Source: a bacterium (GTDB lineage: Bacteria; B130-G9). From it: a stretch of 9,889 bases of DNA. The stretch is from the NCBI GenBank assembly GCA_021160245.1, contig JAGHCW010000200.1:1-9889 (forward strand). The letters run 5' to 3'. Each line of letters opens with the position of its first letter. Position 1 is the first letter of the stretch. The position numbers were made by a program, and so were the translations under genes. Under the pieces are notes generated by a model that ran no database searches, was not told the origin of the DNA, and saw only the letters and a list, made by a program, of their open reading frames with translations. Below are positions 7,686-9,889 of the stretch, piece after piece.

Positions 7686-7860
7686 CGACTATCAGGTATG
7701 TTTATGTGTCAATATGTAGTAATGCTGCGATAGACGACTATTCTGGTATGAAGTCAGTATGACAGAGTGTGCTGAGTTAGTGGCTATACAGGCGAGGTTA
7801 GGCATCCCAAAATGCTGCTCGCAGCTTGCATCGACGTAGTCCGCCCGGTATGGAGTCAGT
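7686..7860. repeat. Weak degenerate direct repeats
   Basis: CGACTAT followed closely by GGTATG occurs at 7686-7700 and 7735-7750, with a looser version at 7832-7852. GGTATGAAGTCAGT (7745-7758) recurs with one change at 7847-7860, each preceded by AATGCTGC at different distances. This could be debris of a duplicated non-coding element. The similarity is short and could be chance. Confidence 0.25.
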
Positions 7861-7961
7861 GGAGTTTAGCGGCGGGGACGTTAGGTGAAACCAGCATAGA
7901 CAGGCATTTCATGGACTGGGTGCGCCTTGGGGCGGAATCGCTGGGATCGCCCTGTATAAGA

Positions 7962-8035
7962 CGCGCCCGGTGCGACTCGAACGCACGGCCTGCGGATTCG
8001 AAGTCCGACGCTCTATCCAACTGAGCTACGGGCGC
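7962..8035 (-). tRNA. tRNA-Arg, anticodon UCG
   Basis: The minus strand folds as a full cloverleaf. The acceptor arm GCGCCCG pairs with CGGGCGC, the D-arm GCTC with GAGC, and the T-arm GTGCG with CGCAC around TTCGAGT. The anticodon loop is CTTCGAA, giving anticodon TCG, which reads CGA and other CGN arginine codons. The discriminator base is G at 7962 and the 3' CCA is not encoded. The top pair of the anticodon stem (27-43) is a U-C mismatch, unusual but tolerable. A possible promoter lies upstream: TTGCCG at 8087-8092 and TATTGT at 8063-8068, 18 bases apart, each matching consensus at four of six bases. No clear terminator with a T-run follows. Confidence 0.95.
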
Positions 8036-8198
8036 ATCTAGAGAATGTCAATCTCAATGCAGACAATACATCCAAGTTGATGCATTCGGCAAGTGGTTCT
8101 GCCCAAGAGTCATTGCATCCTCAGCTATGATAGAGCTAGATTGCAGGCTGTTGGGCAGGTGTTCAGTTGACGGCAATATCGGATTTCTTTGGCCGAGA

Positions 8199-9596
8199 TC
8201 ACACGCAACGCTCAAGCCATCTTCCCTTCCTATACCATATTGCCAAAAGCAGCGCATCGGATAGGCTGGCCATGACGAATGCCCACCAGATGCTGCTCTC
8301 ATTCGCTGAGAATATATATATGAAAGCGGCAATCAGCCCCAACCGGAGCGACTCGGTGGAGACCGCAATCACGGTCGGTGGCAATGTGTTCCCAGAGCCG
8401 GTGAACGCGCTCGAGAGAGTGGCCCTTATGGAATGCAACAAGTAAGCAAAGACCATTATCTTGAGGGCGATGATTGCGACGCGCGCGACACTCGCATCGT
8501 CCGTGAATACGCCGATGATGCCGGGCGCTAGGACGAATGTCAGCACGCTAACGGCCAGGCAGATCAGAAAGACCACCGCGACCGCCGTTCTGACTGTCTT
8601 AACCGCCATGCTCTTGCGTCCGGCGCCGAGGCACTGACCGACGATTGCGGACGAGCCGAGCATCATCCCGACAGCAAAAACGGCTGTGAAGCCGAGAATC
8701 TGCTGTGCAATTCCATAGGCGGCGACAACGGCCGTTCCATATAGCGCCACAAAATATACCGTCACAAGGCCGGCAAGCGACCGCGCGATCCCTTCTAGGC
8801 CCGGCGGCGCGCCGATCTTGATGATTTTGCCCATCGTCAAGAAGTCTGGTTTCCAGCCTCTACCCAATTGAAACCGTACGTTCGATTTCTTGGAGTGCAG
8901 TATGGCAACGCCCAGCACGCAGCAGACCAGCATGGCAATGCCCTTGGCGATGGCGCTGCCGCTTATGCCGAGGCCGAATCCCACAGTTGCGCCCTCGGGG
9001 AGAACATTTAGTCCAGCGAGGCCAATCGCGAACGGAAGTCTTTCGAACATCAAGATCGGCGCAAGCAGTATGTTCAGCGATGTTGTTAGTATCATCAACA
9101 CCATAGCCCGATTCGCGTCGCCCATCCCCCTGAAAGCGGTGAACATCGACCATGAGCAGAAATTGAACGGGAGGCCAATGAAGAACCAAACGCCATATTC
9201 AAGACCAAGTCGTGCGACCTCCGGCTCCGCGTTCATCCAAGATAGGACCGTCCGAAGAAGGAGTAGCCCGACAGCGCCAGATAGTACTGCAAAGAAGAGC
9301 TTCAAAAGAAGTGTCTGCTTAATCGCATTCTCAGTTCCCTCGTCGTTCTTCTCGCCAAAGCGCCTCGAGATGACGGCGACCGAGCCTCCGCCGACGAGAG
9401 AGTTCGTCGTGGAAAGAACGCCGGTAAAAGCGAGAACGAGAGTCATCCCCGCCAATGCAGAGCTGCCAAGAAGGCCGAGAAAGAAGACATCAAACAGCGC
9501 GCACACCGTTGTGGTCGCAAAGCCGATCATGGAGGGAACGCCCATGAAAGTCACGTTTTTGAGAACGCTTCCCTCCGTCAGGTCTCTTATTTTCAT
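8199..9596 (-). CDS. MATE-family efflux transporter
   Basis: This 465-residue inner-membrane protein has the usual MATE length and two homologous six-helix halves. It is expected to export cationic drugs or metabolites in exchange for Na+ or H+. First-half hallmarks are Asp36 in helix 1 within LFDVFFLGLLGSSALAG, where NorM proteins carry a conserved ion-coupling Asp; SRRFGEKN at 77-84; and TAFRGMGDANRAM at 153-165. Second-half hallmarks are IGAPPGLEGIARS at 261-273, AAYGIAQQI at 292-300, VGQCLGAGR at 319-327 and FTGSGNTLPPTVI at 398-410. The chosen ATG is the first Met after an upstream in-frame stop. Its ribosome site is weak (TGGA about nine bases away). It appears monocistronic, followed after 163 bp by tRNA-Arg. 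The transported substrate cannot be told from sequence. Confidence 0.93.
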   Translation of the reverse strand: MKIRDLTEGSVLKNVTFMGVPSMIGFATTTVCALFDVFFLGLLGSSALAGMTLVLAFTGVLSTTNSLVGGGSVAVISRRFGEKNDEGTENAIKQTLLLKLFFAVLSGAVGLLLLRTVLSWMNAEPEVARLGLEYGVWFFIGLPFNFCSWSMFTAFRGMGDANRAMVLMILTTSLNILLAPILMFERLPFAIGLAGLNVLPEGATVGFGLGISGSAIAKGIAMLVCCVLGVAILHSKKSNVRFQLGRGWKPDFLTMGKIIKIGAPPGLEGIARSLAGLVTVYFVALYGTAVVAAYGIAQQILGFTAVFAVGMMLGSSAIVGQCLGAGRKSMAVKTVRTAVAVVFLICLAVSVLTFVLAPGIIGVFTDDASVARVAIIALKIMVFAYLLHSIRATLSSAFTGSGNTLPPTVIAVSTESLRLGLIAAFIYIFSANESSIWWAFVMASLSDALLLAIWYRKGRWLERCV

Positions 9597-9889
9597 AGAT
9601 TCAATTCCAGGATGAGTTGTTCACAATAAGAAGGGGGATGCTATTCCTTACCGGTAGCCGGGTCAATGGGGACATCAAGACCTGTGATCATCTCTCAAGA
9701 GACCTTCTGATCCTGCAATGCGGCGACAGTAATTCAAAGGCGGCGCAAGTTGCGGCATTGATGCTCCCGAATTTCAGAGCTATCGTTGGCGGTTGATTGC
9801 AGCAGGCTGTCGATATAAGGTCTGCTTTGTTTGTAGGAGTGAACGCTTCTTAACTCTCGCGACTTGAGATTTGACGGATAGGAGAGAGA
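9597..9889. other. Upstream region of the MATE gene, no gene supported
   Basis: 293 bp to the right edge with stops in all frames I checked. Apart from the candidate promoter, I see nothing assignable. A 16-codon minus-strand ORF (9641-9691) overlaps the promoter candidate and is not supported. Confidence 0.6.
9638..9666 (-). promoter_or_regulatory. Candidate sigma-70-type promoter for the MATE gene
   Basis: Minus-strand TTGACC (9661-9666, five of six consensus) is followed after 17 bases by TAGCAT (9638-9643, four of six). Transcription would start near 9631, leaving a short leader before the ATG at 9596. The spacer contains the palindrome TACCGGTA at 9649-9656, which could be a repressor site. 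Both are pattern matches only. Confidence 0.35.

Larger units (their letters stand above)
7473..7961. other. Gene-free stretch between tRNA-Arg and the membrane-protein operon
   Basis: About 490 bp in which I can support no protein gene on either strand. The promoter of the 6940-7460 operon should lie in its left part, but I found no convincing -35/-10 pair. It holds one small hairpin and weak degenerate repeats, listed separately. A plus-strand open frame over 7812-8024 is a read-through of the tRNA complement and is not a gene. Confidence 0.7.

Noticed and set aside
7900-7962. Intrinsic terminator after tRNA-Arg
   Set aside because: Only a weak GGGCG/CGCCC stem with a long loop is present and no T-run follows it.
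7812-8024. Plus-strand 70-codon ORF ending in a peptide with [13 protein letters not shown]
   Set aside because: This ending is the familiar false translation of a tRNA gene's complement. It overlaps tRNA-Arg.
8890-9615. Plus-strand 241-codon frame
   Set aside because: It is antisense to the MATE gene, whose family motifs are clear on the minus strand.
9641-9691. 16-codon minus-strand ORF beginning MITGLDVP
   Set aside because: It is too short, has no properly spaced ribosome site, and overlaps the better supported promoter candidate.

Overview
The window reads as a piece of a chromosome from a moderately GC-rich (judged by eye) bacterium, probably an uncultivated one. Bacterial signs are Shine-Dalgarno sites at canonical spacing, a bacterial-type tRNA-Arg and a MATE exporter. 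The phylum cannot be fixed from this sequence. Giant secreted proteins that join pectate-lyase-like beta-helices to Ig-like domains are typical of environmental candidate phyla, but that is only a loose hint. Every gene I can support is on the minus strand.

Positions 1-6870 are one uninterrupted minus-strand reading frame of 2,290 codons that runs off the left edge. I read it codon by codon and found no in-frame stop. It encodes a very large secreted or surface protein. The order is: signal peptide; N-cap; right-handed parallel beta-helix A (about 15 coils); C-cap; sandwich domain; then a second, diverged copy of the same module with a longer helix B (about 22 coils); then at least six complete Ig-like repeats and part of a seventh. 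Most coils carry a cysteine at the same place, which predicts stacked cysteine ladders. Three consecutive coils carry CxxxC. The many short overlapping ORFs on both strands here are shadows of this gene and are not annotated.

Positions 6940-7395 encode a 151-residue protein with a small soluble N-terminal domain and three predicted membrane segments, 69 bp upstream of the giant gene and probably co-transcribed with it. Immediately upstream is a 21-codon ORF with a near-ideal ribosome site. Its stop overlaps the next start, and its sequence resembles the giant protein's signal-peptide start. It may be a coupling leader or a relic.

Positions 7473-7961 hold no gene I can support, only a small hairpin and weak degenerate repeats. 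A tRNA-Arg(UCG) gene lies at 7962-8035. Positions 8199-9596 encode a full-length MATE-family efflux transporter with a plausible promoter upstream. The last 293 bp contain no supported gene.

The most noteworthy element is the giant duplicated cysteine-ladder beta-helix protein and its small membrane-protein neighbour. The window shows no phage, IS, CRISPR or defence system.
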